Assembly: GCA_903851195.1 (NCBI GenBank) | Contig: CAINNJ010000010.1 | Location: forward strand, 1 to 64,000 | Length of the DNA: 64,000 bases | Direction: 5' to 3' | Source: an uncultured Acidobacteriia bacterium | GTDB taxonomy: Bacteria; Acidobacteriota; Terriglobia; Bryobacterales; Bryobacteraceae | In this document: positions 33,667-41,399 of the stretch, in pieces | Layout of the letters: every line of letters starts with the position of its first letter | Numbering within the stretch: the first letter of the stretch is position 1 | The notes under the pieces: model-generated | Database searches by the model: none | What the model saw: only the letters and a program-made list of their open reading frames with translations | Told to the model about the DNA's origin: nothing | Made by a program: the position numbers and the translations under genes

Positions 33667-35904
33667 TCATGCCGTCTGATATGAACTGCTCTCGTGATAA
33701 CGGTCCGGATAGACACCATAGCCGTTGGACCGGGGATCCCAGTCGTTCAGCACGGTGCCCAACACATGACTGCCATCCTGAGTGAGCCGCTGCTCCGCGG
33801 CAAGGACGCTGTCGAGGCGAACGGCGCCGGCCCTGAGGACAATCACCACGCCATTCGCCAGCGGGCCCAGAATTCTGGCATCCGCGAGCGTAAGCGGTGG
33901 TGTGTCGATCAGAATGACGTCGTACTGGTGTCGCAGATTTTGTAAGAGCGTTGCCATTGGCTCGGAGTGAAACAAAGACGAAGACGAGACACCCGGCTTG
34001 TAAGGCCCGCTGCTGAGAAGTGAAAGACACGGGACATCGGTCGATTGGGCAAGGTAGGCGTGATCCCGCTGTTCGGGATGCTCCAGTAAGGTGGTCAGCC
34101 CCGAATCGTTGCGCTTTCCAAACACGCGATGAAGGCGCGGGCTTCTGACGTCCGCATCCATAATCAGCACCCGCATTCCCAGTTCCGCGTAAGCGATTCC
34201 GAGATTGCTGACGAGCGACGTCTTTCCCTGTCCCGGTGTAAGGCTTGTGACCAGAAACACGTCGCAACCCTCATTTCCATGCCGGGAAAGGAGCGACGTC
34301 CGGATCGAGCGAATCGATTCCGCCACCAGAGAGGACTTGCAGAACCACATGGCGGTTTCGAACCGGTAATTCAGGCCGTCGTCCGCCACATTGCCGGCAC
34401 TTGTCTTTTCCGGGCTTCCGAGCAGCTGACGAGACCGCTTGCCGCCGATGTAAGGATCAAGGCGGGCCGAAGGAACCACGCCGAGTTCGTGCGCACGCAG
34501 GACAGTCTGTGTCTGGCCGGGGTACTCGACATTGATGTCGCCTTTGTCCCGCACACCTACCCAGACCAGGCCCATGAAGACGCCGCCCAGAACTCCAAAT
34601 ACAGTGATGAGCGCGGCCTTCGGCTTATAGGGATACGAGGGCGCTTCCGCGGGGTCCACCACGCGCACGTTGCTCGGCTGCATGGCGGAAGCGATCGCGT
34701 AAGATTTGACCTTCTGCAGCATCCCTTCATAGACCGCGCGGTTCGTATCGGCCTCGCGCTTCAGAATGTTGTAATCCACGGTCGCGCCGGCTTCCTTCGT
34801 TACAACGCCCTGCTGGGACTGATAAGACCGTGAGAGCATGTCCTCACGCTTGACAGCGGCCTGGTATTCATTGCGAAGGCGGCTGAGGACTCCTTCATGC
34901 TGGCGGTCGTAGTCTTTCTTGACCTGTTCGATCTGCGACTTCAGCCGCTGCACCTTCGGATAAGAAGGTTGATAAGTGGTCAGCAGATCCGCCAGCTGAC
35001 GGTCCAACTCGCTCAGTTTCAGCTGGTAGTCCTGGAGCGCGCTATCCCGCAGCGACGCCGTCACTTCGTCGGGCTTCTGCGCAATCAGGCTTTCGAAAGC
35101 AGCCTGTTTGGAAACCCGGTCCGCCTGCGCACGTGAGTATTCATCCTGAATCTCGCGCAGTCGGGCCTGCGAAATGCTGCCATCGTCCCCGGCAAAGATC
35201 AGGTTCGAACGCCTCGCATATTCCTGCAGGGCGGATTCCGCTTTTTCCAGCTTGTGGCGCGCATCGTCGAGTTGCTGCGTCAGCCATCCGGAGGTCCGGA
35301 GTGTGGAACTGACGCGGGCTTCCGTGCTCAGGGACATGTACTCGCCCGCGAGCGTGTTCGCAAGATCCGCGGCGGTGTCGGGATCCGTCCATTCCACATA
35401 GATATCGATCAGCCTGGTGATTTCCACGGGGCGCACCTGCAGACGCGACAGGAGAAGTGCCGGCGTGAGTTCATTCAGCGCCTTCCTGCGCGAGGAATCT
35501 TTTCCGGACCCCTCGTCGGGTGGCTTCTGGTGACTCCGCACCGCTTTAATTACCCGCTCCAGAAGAGGCTTGCTTTCCAGAATGCGGGCTTCGGTGTTGA
35601 TAAAAGCCTGCGAAGAATTGTCTCCGGTTGCCAGCGGATCGATTTCGCGGGTATTTAGCAAATTGTCGTTGAGGCCGGCGAATTCCAGGGAAACATGCGA
35701 CCGGTAAAGGCGGGTCTGCGGAACGGTTACAGCGAAAGCAACGACGCCGCATACCAGTGAGAACAGAGCTATGGTGCCTTTGCGCCGGCTCACGATCTGG
35801 ATAAAGGAAGATGCGGGCTGGGCATGCGACGGTTCGAGACGCGGTCCGTCGGCGATTATGGCCGGGCCCGGCTTCCAGATTCTGTTTTCGTGCGGATTCA
35901 TCAT
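33667..35904 (-). CDS. Wzz/Wzc-type chain-length regulator and bacterial tyrosine kinase
   Basis: About 745 residues; start codon uncertain (TTG 35916, ATG 35904 or ATG 35901). It begins with a cytoplasmic lead, a first membrane helix (KGTIALFSLVCGVVAFAVTV), a long periplasmic coiled coil of about 380 residues, and a second helix (ALITVFGVLGGVFMGLVWVGV) after a Pro-rich turn. The BY-kinase domain has Walker A TPGQGKTSLVSNL, Walker A' VLIMDADVRSPRLH and Walker B VILIDTPP. The tail has spaced tyrosines (YGVYPDRYHESSSYQTA), the autophosphorylation cluster. It controls polymer length and export with the Wza protein encoded upstream. Confidence 0.92.
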   Translation of the reverse strand: MMNPHENRIWKPGPAIIADGPRLEPSHAQPASSFIQIVSRRKGTIALFSLVCGVVAFAVTVPQTRLYRSHVSLEFAGLNDNLLNTREIDPLATGDNSSQAFINTEARILESKPLLERVIKAVRSHQKPPDEGSGKDSSRRKALNELTPALLLSRLQVRPVEITRLIDIYVEWTDPDTAADLANTLAGEYMSLSTEARVSSTLRTSGWLTQQLDDARHKLEKAESALQEYARRSNLIFAGDDGSISQARLREIQDEYSRAQADRVSKQAAFESLIAQKPDEVTASLRDSALQDYQLKLSELDRQLADLLTTYQPSYPKVQRLKSQIEQVKKDYDRQHEGVLSRLRNEYQAAVKREDMLSRSYQSQQGVVTKEAGATVDYNILKREADTNRAVYEGMLQKVKSYAIASAMQPSNVRVVDPAEAPSYPYKPKAALITVFGVLGGVFMGLVWVGVRDKGDINVEYPGQTQTVLRAHELGVVPSARLDPYIGGKRSRQLLGSPEKTSAGNVADDGLNYRFETAMWFCKSSLVAESIRSIRTSLLSRHGNEGCDVFLVTSLTPGQGKTSLVSNLGIAYAELGMRVLIMDADVRSPRLHRVFGKRNDSGLTTLLEHPEQRDHAYLAQSTDVPCLSLLSSGPYKPGVSSSSLFHSEPMATLLQNLRHQYDVILIDTPPLTLADARILGPLANGVVIVLRAGAVRLDSVLAAEQRLTQDGSHVLGTVLNDWDPRSNGYGVYPDRYHESSSYQTA

Positions 35905-35927
35905 GTCAAATCTCAAGTGCCGCCGGG

Positions 35928-36944
35928 TTAGATGCCGCGCCAGATCAGCACGCCGGAGGCTGTCGATACGGCCGTTTCGATCGCCCGCATCCGGATGACC
36001 TTCGCCATGCTGTTGGGAACGTACAGAATGTCGTCGGGCTGCAGCATAACGTCCTGAATTTTGCCCGTGAAAATCTTGTCGAGGTCAACCCGGATCTGCG
36101 TTCTGTTTACGTCACCGTCGACCTGCCGGAGAATGATGGCGCGCCGTTTAGCGGCTGTAGGCGTGGTGCCCTCGGCGAGGGCGATTGCCTGCACGATGGA
36201 GACGCGGTTCTTCTGTTCCAGGGTAAATCCGCCGGACTTTCGTACTTCGCCCATCACGTAAAACACCTTCGCCCGCGGGACCGTGATCAGGTCGTGGGGC
36301 ATGATCCGGATATTCTCCGAAACATTGCGGGCTTCCAGAATGTCCGAAACGCTCACCTCGCCCGTAATGGTGTGACTGGCGGGGTTTCGAAGCGCGTTTG
36401 GAACGGGCAGATCGCCGTATTTCTCGTCGCGCGTGATGGTGACGCGGTACCCCGCGTCATTGCGCAGCCCTCCCGCCTCCGATAAGACTTCCATGAGGTT
36501 TTGCTGGCCGCGCAACTGATGCGTGCCGGGAGTATTAACGGCGCCGATCACGGAGACCGGCTGACTGAGAGTCTCCGTTACGGTTATGGTGATGTGAGGC
36601 TCTTTCAGCAGCGACTCCAGTTGCTTATCCAGGTCTTTTTCGAATTCCGTCAGGGTCATTCCCGCAGCCTGAATCCGCCCCACCAGGGGCAGCGTAACCG
36701 TGCCGTCGTGGTCGATTCTGTGGACCTTTCCGTTAAGTTCTTCCAGATCGGCTATTTCCATGGAGAACTGATCTCCCGGTCCGAGTACATAGCCAGGCGC
36801 CAGAGCCGCCTGCGGACCGATGCCTGCCGTGGGTTGGGATCCTGAGGTCCGCGATCCCGGAGCCGTATTATCGAGCGTGACGTGAACGGAATCCTGCGCG
36901 GATGCCAGAGACAAAGCGGCCACAAGCATCACAAGTGATTTCAT
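35928..36944 (-). CDS. Polysaccharide export outer-membrane protein (Wza/SLBB family)
   Basis: 338 residues with a signal peptide (MKSLVMLVAALSLASA). The export domain is YVLGPGDQFSMEIADLEELNGKVHRIDHDGTVTLPLVGRIQAAGMTLTEFEKDL. Three ligand-binding (SLBB) segments follow, beginning around VSVIGAVNTPGTHQL, VIRIMPHD-like turns and VFYVMGEVRKSGGFTL. No lipobox Cys is visible, unlike E. coli Wza. It forms the periplasmic/outer-membrane conduit for the polymer. Second gene of the operon. Confidence 0.92.
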   Translation of the reverse strand: MKSLVMLVAALSLASAQDSVHVTLDNTAPGSRTSGSQPTAGIGPQAALAPGYVLGPGDQFSMEIADLEELNGKVHRIDHDGTVTLPLVGRIQAAGMTLTEFEKDLDKQLESLLKEPHITITVTETLSQPVSVIGAVNTPGTHQLRGQQNLMEVLSEAGGLRNDAGYRVTITRDEKYGDLPVPNALRNPASHTITGEVSVSDILEARNVSENIRIMPHDLITVPRAKVFYVMGEVRKSGGFTLEQKNRVSIVQAIALAEGTTPTAAKRRAIILRQVDGDVNRTQIRVDLDKIFTGKIQDVMLQPDDILYVPNSMAKVIRMRAIETAVSTASGVLIWRGI

Positions 36945-36970
36945 AAATGTTAGATACCGCCTGAAGGAAA

Positions 36971-37480
36971 TCAGGCCGCGCGGCGGCTTTTTTCAAGCCA
37001 CTCAACCTGCACGGCCACGGAGACCGATCGCTGCAGAAGCGTAATGGAGACGACCAGCAGTTCGGGCTCGTGCTGGACGATCTGTCCTTCCGCCCCGGCA
37101 AGGGGGCCCTCCGTGATGCGAACCCGGTCCCCCACGGATAAGTATTCGTGGGGTGAAACGGGCATCATGCTCCGCAACACGATACGAAGCGACTCAATTT
37201 CGCGCTCGTCAATCGGAAGTGGAATCCTGCCGTTGCTCACGACGTTCATGACGCCGGGAACGGTCAGTATGGGAAGCCGGTCGCGGACATCGAAACGGCA
37301 GAGAACGTAGCCGGGAAATACCGGCCTGAGTGCGGAATTTGCGCGAAACGGCGCCGGTTTGAACCTCGGGCACCAGACGTCGAAGCCTTTACCCCGCAAC
37401 GCTTCTTCCACCACAGCCTCGCGGTTCGACCGGGTACGAACGGCAAACCATTCCAGTACGGAATCTTGAGGAGAAGTCAT
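36971..37480 (-). CDS. NusG/RfaH-like (UpxY-type) transcription antiterminator
   Basis: 169 residues from ATG 37480. The NGN domain is EWFAVRTRSNREAVVEEALRGKGFDVWCPRF...RPVFPGYVLCRFDVRDRLPILTVPGVMNVV. The KOW domain is VGDRVRITEGPLAGAEGQIVQ. Proteins of this specialised NusG type help RNA polymerase run through long polysaccharide operons, and in Bacteroides the first gene of each capsule locus encodes one. Here it is likewise first in a minus-strand gene train of over 20 kb. A hairpin resembling the ops recruitment element lies 66 bp upstream. The longer upstream frame covers that leader and was discarded. Confidence 0.92.
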   Translation of the reverse strand: MTSPQDSVLEWFAVRTRSNREAVVEEALRGKGFDVWCPRFKPAPFRANSALRPVFPGYVLCRFDVRDRLPILTVPGVMNVVSNGRIPLPIDEREIESLRIVLRSMMPVSPHEYLSVGDRVRITEGPLAGAEGQIVQHEPELLVVSITLLQRSVSVAVQVEWLEKSRRAA

Positions 37481-37545
37481 GGATTCGGGCCGGTGAAGTT
37501 CCACGCGGAAACTGCGCAGCGGACGCGTGCTGCCAACGCGAAGAC

Positions 37546-37557
37546 GGGCTACCGCCC
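37546..37557 (-). promoter_or_regulatory. ops-like element in the leader of the polysaccharide operon
   Basis: On the minus strand the leader reads GGGCGGTAGCCC, a 4-bp stem around GGTA. It contains GGCGGTAGC, the first nine bases of the enterobacterial ops element that pauses RNA polymerase and recruits RfaH through a small hairpin on the non-template strand. It lies before the gene of a NusG/RfaH-like protein. Similarity could be chance; function is inferred. Confidence 0.4.
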
Positions 37558-37946
37558 TTTTACCGGGTGTTCCACTTTCCCGTTTCGGTGAAAGGAACTC
37601 CGGAAATGGTGAAGCGGTGGTTTGCGCCACGACTCCACACGAAGTCATTCTGCTGCAGGTAGTCGTTCAAAGTCAACGAACGAAAGTGGTGAAACATGCC
37701 TATTAAAAGTTTCAATACCGCGACTAATCGAAACCGAGGGAGAACTGCAACAAAACAATTAAGGCCCTTAGGTTACATGAATTTGGGATTAACGGGCGAA
37801 GAGCGTCGTCACGGCATTATTTAGGACTTATTGATGGGGAACGAGAACTTCGTCGTAACCTGACTTACAGATTGCAAGTCCGGCTTTACCGTGAAGAAGT
37901 CGCAGGACTGACATCGGCGTGACAATTGCCCAAGGTACTTGCCTAT
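37558..37946. other. Divergent intergenic region between the polysaccharide operon and the Solibacter-domain gene
   Basis: No gene, tRNA or clear palindrome was found. The stretch 37681-37830 is clearly richer in A and T than its surroundings, so it probably carries the promoters for both directions. No confident minus-10/minus-35 or sigma-54 box could be assigned. Confidence 0.4.
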
Positions 37947-39233
37947 ATGCGCGTTTTGCTTCGACTGGCAATAATTACTCAGCTCGCTGCGGGCCTCGGC
38001 CATGCGGAGGGCGTGGCCGCTTATCCTGCGGCGGGCGCGGCTGGCACGGATGCCAGGGCTTTCATGATTGGCTGGAAATTCTCAGTCTCTTCCCAGGTAA
38101 CAGTTACCGCCCTGGCTTTTCTCGACGTCACGGGCCGCGGCCTGAATGTGGCGCACACGGTTGGAATCTTCGACGCGAATACATCGCAGGTTCTTGTCTC
38201 CGCGACCGTGCCGGCGGGAGCTGCTGTTGCTTATCGGGATGGGTTTCGCTATGTGCCGGCGAGTCTTGTTTTGCAGGCCGGGACTTATGTTATTGGCGCG
38301 ACGAGTCAGTCTGAGTCGGATCCCGTGATGGTTCACTCTGCCGGTATACAGACGGCATCCAAAATTACTTACATTGAGGAACGCCAGCTTCAGACCTCCG
38401 CGTTCACCATGCCGACCGTCAATTTCACTCTGGACGAACAGGGTGATTTCGGTCCCAGTTTCCTGATTGCGGAATCGTCTCCGCCGAATAGCGTAACCGG
38501 AATCGCCAATTCCGCCGGGGGACCGGCTGGTTTCGCACCTGCCACCTACGTTTCGCTGTTTGGGAGCGGGCTCGCCAATACAACCCGCGCCTGGACGCAG
38601 GCGGATTTTTCGGGCGGCAACAATCTGCCAGTGTCTCTTGACGGAGTGTCCGTCACAGTCGGCGGGACTCCCGCTTTTGTAGAGTTCGTCAGTCCAGGGC
38701 AGATCAACATCATCACACCGGACCTGCCTCTCGCCAATGGGGGAGTTCCCGTTGTCGTGAAAGCGCCGGGTAAGCCGGACCTCATGTCGTGGATCGATAT
38801 CCGAACTACGGCACCCGCGCTGTTTACTTGGTTGACGGGCACTTCGGAGTCGGGCCGGTACGTGGTCGCCCAGCACGCGGACTATACGAATGTCGGCCGG
38901 CAGGGACTCTTCCCCGACAAGGCATCCACTTTCACGTCGCCCGCCAAACCAGGAGAGGTCATCGTCCTTTACGGCACCGGCTTCGGCGCGACGCAACCCG
39001 CGCACCCTTCGGCCACTCTGAGCGATAAAATTTATCCTCTGGCCACCCCAGCCAGTGCCACCATCGGCGGTGTCAACGCGCCCGTGCTTTTCGGAGGCCT
39101 CATTCCTCCCCTGGCATCGGTCTATCAGTTCAACATGATGGTTCCCGCAAATCTTTCGAACGGGGACTTCCCTCTGGTTGTCACCGTGAACGGGGTCAGC
39201 ACAACTGTCGGGATTCTGACCATTCAGAATTGA
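37947..39233 (+). CDS. Secreted protein with Solibacter-type C-terminal domain (TIGR03437-like)
   Basis: 428 residues from ATG 37947 with a signal peptide (MRVLLRLAIITQLAAGLGHA). Residues about 25-160 form a beta-sandwich resembling DUF4082 (AFMIGWKFSVSSQVTVTALAFLDV). From about residue 185 comes the domain typical of Solibacter relatives: SVTGIANSAGGPAGFAPATYVSLFGSGLANTTR, VSPGQINIITPDLP, PGEVIVLYGTGFGAT and YQFNMMVPANLSNGDFPLVV. The function is unknown; the domain is widespread in secreted proteins of this lineage and is the best taxonomic clue in the window. TTG 37926 is an alternative start. Confidence 0.85.
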   Translation: MRVLLRLAIITQLAAGLGHAEGVAAYPAAGAAGTDARAFMIGWKFSVSSQVTVTALAFLDVTGRGLNVAHTVGIFDANTSQVLVSATVPAGAAVAYRDGFRYVPASLVLQAGTYVIGATSQSESDPVMVHSAGIQTASKITYIEERQLQTSAFTMPTVNFTLDEQGDFGPSFLIAESSPPNSVTGIANSAGGPAGFAPATYVSLFGSGLANTTRAWTQADFSGGNNLPVSLDGVSVTVGGTPAFVEFVSPGQINIITPDLPLANGGVPVVVKAPGKPDLMSWIDIRTTAPALFTWLTGTSESGRYVVAQHADYTNVGRQGLFPDKASTFTSPAKPGEVIVLYGTGFGATQPAHPSATLSDKIYPLATPASATIGGVNAPVLFGGLIPPLASVYQFNMMVPANLSNGDFPLVVTVNGVSTTVGILTIQN

Positions 39234-39523
39234 ACGCTTCAGGTTGGCCGGCACCCCGGCTCGCGCCGCGAGGCACCTGGCAGCCCGTGGCAGAAGTGGG
39301 GTGAGCCGCGTTGTGAGCGCCACGGGGCCAAATGCGAGGCGCGGGGCTGCATTCGATGCGGGACATCTCACAAGCGCCGCAACGAAGCAGGTGGCCCCGT
39401 GCCGCCACAACCCGCCGCCAAACCCCAAAGGCGCGCCTGTTCAGGTTCTCGGCGATTCGTCCAGCAAGCTCGGCGCGCGGCTCGCCTCACTTCTGCCACG
39501 GGTTGCCGGCAGGACGCCGTATC

Positions 39524-40150
39524 ATGAAGGCACGGCCTGCCATGTGGTTTACGATACCCAATCTTTTTACCGCGTTGCGGATCTTCATGACGCCGTTTAT
39601 CCTCTATACCCTGGCGAACGGCCAGTATCTGGTGGCGGGATGGCTCTTCGGCGGCGCGGCTTTTACCGACATGCTCGACGGAACGGTGGCGCGCCGCTTC
39701 GGCGGGGAAACCAAATTCGGCGCTTACCTCGATCCCGTCGCCGACAAGTTTCTGCTGAGCGGCATCTACTGCGGGCTCGCCGCCGGACATGCGGTGCCTT
39801 TATGGACCGTAATCGTCATTTTTGGACGGGATCTGTGGATTCTGGCGCTCTCCGCGGTGGCATTCCGGTTTACCTCCTTCCGGCAATTCGATCCGAGTGC
39901 CTGGGGCAAAGCCAGCACGTTTCTGCAAATCATGACGGCGATCGGCCTGATGGGAGCAAACGGCTATCGCGACCCGGTTTTGCTGCGGATCGGCAACGTG
40001 TTGCTGGCCGGCGTGGTCGTCCTGGCCGCCATCAGCGCCGCCGAATATACCTGGCGCGGGATTTCGTGGCTGCGGGGAACCTCCACCCGGCCACCGGGAC
40101 TTTCGAACGAAAACGTCAACCCGATTGACCTGGAGTCTGCGGGGGAGTAG
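39524..40150 (+). CDS. CDP-alcohol phosphatidyltransferase family protein (PgsA-like)
   Basis: 208 residues from ATG 39524 (ATG 39542 also possible). The CDP-OH-P motif D-G-x2-A-R-x8-G-x3-D-x3-D is complete in LDGTVARRFGGETKFGAYLDPVADK, with about five to six membrane helices. The start IPNLFTALRIFMTPFILYTL is typical of phosphatidylglycerophosphate and cardiolipin synthases that use CDP-diacylglycerol. The 290 bp before it (39234-39523) are very GC-rich, contain open frames by chance, and show nothing recognisable. Confidence 0.88.
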   Translation: MKARPAMWFTIPNLFTALRIFMTPFILYTLANGQYLVAGWLFGGAAFTDMLDGTVARRFGGETKFGAYLDPVADKFLLSGIYCGLAAGHAVPLWTVIVIFGRDLWILALSAVAFRFTSFRQFDPSAWGKASTFLQIMTAIGLMGANGYRDPVLLRIGNVLLAGVVVLAAISAAEYTWRGISWLRGTSTRPPGLSNENVNPIDLESAGE

Positions 40151-40176
40151 TCTTAGAAGTAAGTCGGAGCCGCCAG

Positions 40177-40737
40177 ATGAGCCGATATGTTCCCGCACGT
40201 CATTATGTATCCTTCGGCATTGTGGCGATGGCGCTTGCCGGTTTCTCAGCGTGGCTGGGACTGTCCTGGACGCCCGCCTTCGTTCCTTCCGTACTGTTTT
40301 TCCTGACCGCTTCGGCCCTGCTGGCGATGGCGTTCCGGCCTGTTATCAAGGTGTATGACGCCCACATCGAGATCGGCAAACGCGTGATCTTGTGGCAGGA
40401 TATCCGCCGGGTCGACCGGACAGGATGGATTTCCCCGCTCGTCGCCCGCCTCACTTTATACGATGAGGAACGCGTTCTGGTGGTCTACCCTGGCGAGGTG
40501 GATTGCTGCAAACATCTGCTTCGCACGCTCCGCCAGATGGCGACCAGCGCCATGATCGACGGGGTGCCCTATCGGCAATACTGGGGCGAACTCCTCGCTT
40601 CCGGCGATCCGAAACAGATTGCCGCGCCGCGCTATCGCGTTCTGCGTCCCGAAGACGAAGAAGAAGTCGAACGCCTGTATTTTCTGCTCAAGACGGTGGG
40701 CCATATCGATCCGCGCAACTCCGGTGATGAACGCTGA
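40177..40737 (+). CDS. Small membrane protein with PH-like domain
   Basis: 186 residues. Two N-terminal helices (SFGIVAMALAGFSAWLGLSW and VPSVLFFLTASALLAMAF) are followed by a beta-rich part (IKVYDAHIEIGKRVILWQDIRRVDRTG...LVVYPGEV) resembling bacterial PH (YdbT/YvbH-like) domains. Function not recognised. It follows the phosphatidyltransferase gene by 26 bp and precedes the YdcF-like gene by 43 bp, so the three may be co-transcribed. Confidence 0.7.
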   Translation: MSRYVPARHYVSFGIVAMALAGFSAWLGLSWTPAFVPSVLFFLTASALLAMAFRPVIKVYDAHIEIGKRVILWQDIRRVDRTGWISPLVARLTLYDEERVLVVYPGEVDCCKHLLRTLRQMATSAMIDGVPYRQYWGELLASGDPKQIAAPRYRVLRPEDEEEVERLYFLLKTVGHIDPRNSGDER

Positions 40738-40780
40738 GCATGGGCGCAGCAAGTCCTGATCCCTCCTCCAGGGGCACTGT

Positions 40781-41386
40781 TTGCGTCTGACGCCCCGCCG
40801 GACCCTGCTGGCGGCTGGCATCGTCGCTTTGGTTCTGCTCCTCTGTTTGTTCCGCTTCCGTGATGCCGTGCTTTGGCACCTGGGCGACATGCTGGTCAAA
40901 AGCGAAGCGCCGCAGAAGTCCGATATGGTGGAGGTGCTGGGCGGAGACTACCTGGGTAACCGGATCCTGAAGGCCTGTTCGCTGATTCAGCAAGGCTTCG
41001 CTCCCCAGGCGATTCTGACGGGGGAAGGCGGCTTCTATGGAGTGCACGAAGGCGAGATCGAACTGGACTTCGCAGCCCGTCGCGGTTGCCGGAAGGAAGC
41101 TCTGACCGTTTTTCCTTACGCGTCCCTGAGCACCGTGGACGAAGTGGAGCACCTCGTGCCCGAACTCCGGCGCCGGGGCGTGCACAAGTTGCTGGTGGTG
41201 ACCAGTCCGGGCCATACCGGCCGCGCGGCCCGCGTTTTTCAACGGTTCGCTCCGGAAATCGAGGTCCGCATGATCGCTTCACGGGATCCGTTCTGGAACA
41301 ACGGGTACTGGTGGAAGATACGCGAGGGACGAAAAAGGTGGCTTCTCGAAGTGACCAAGCGGGTCGCCGATTTCTTCGGCATTTGA
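40781..41386 (+). CDS. YdcF/ElyC-like DUF218 protein
   Basis: 201 residues from TTG 40781; no better start is visible. An N-terminal membrane anchor (LLAAGIVALVLLLCLFRF) precedes the DUF218 domain: VEVLGGDYLGNRILKACSLIQQGFAPQAILTGEGGFYG, ASLSTVDEVEHLVPELRRRGVHKLLVVTSPGHTGRAARVF. The family is linked to cell-envelope precursor metabolism, but its reaction is not settled. It lies 13 bp upstream of an ABC exporter gene, with which it is probably co-expressed. Confidence 0.82.
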   Translation: MRLTPRRTLLAAGIVALVLLLCLFRFRDAVLWHLGDMLVKSEAPQKSDMVEVLGGDYLGNRILKACSLIQQGFAPQAILTGEGGFYGVHEGEIELDFAARRGCRKEALTVFPYASLSTVDEVEHLVPELRRRGVHKLLVVTSPGHTGRAARVFQRFAPEIEVRMIASRDPFWNNGYWWKIREGRKRWLLEVTKRVADFFGI

Positions 41387-41399
41387 GCAGGGCGGGACA

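Noticed and set aside
37801-37925. Possible sigma-54 or riboswitch element in the divergent region before the Solibacter-domain gene
   Set aside because: No GG-N10-GC pair with the correct spacing and no conserved riboswitch core could be recognised.
39234-39523. Open frames in the GC-rich stretch before the phosphatidyltransferase gene
   Set aside because: Several phases are open at once and none resembles a protein family; treated as intergenic.
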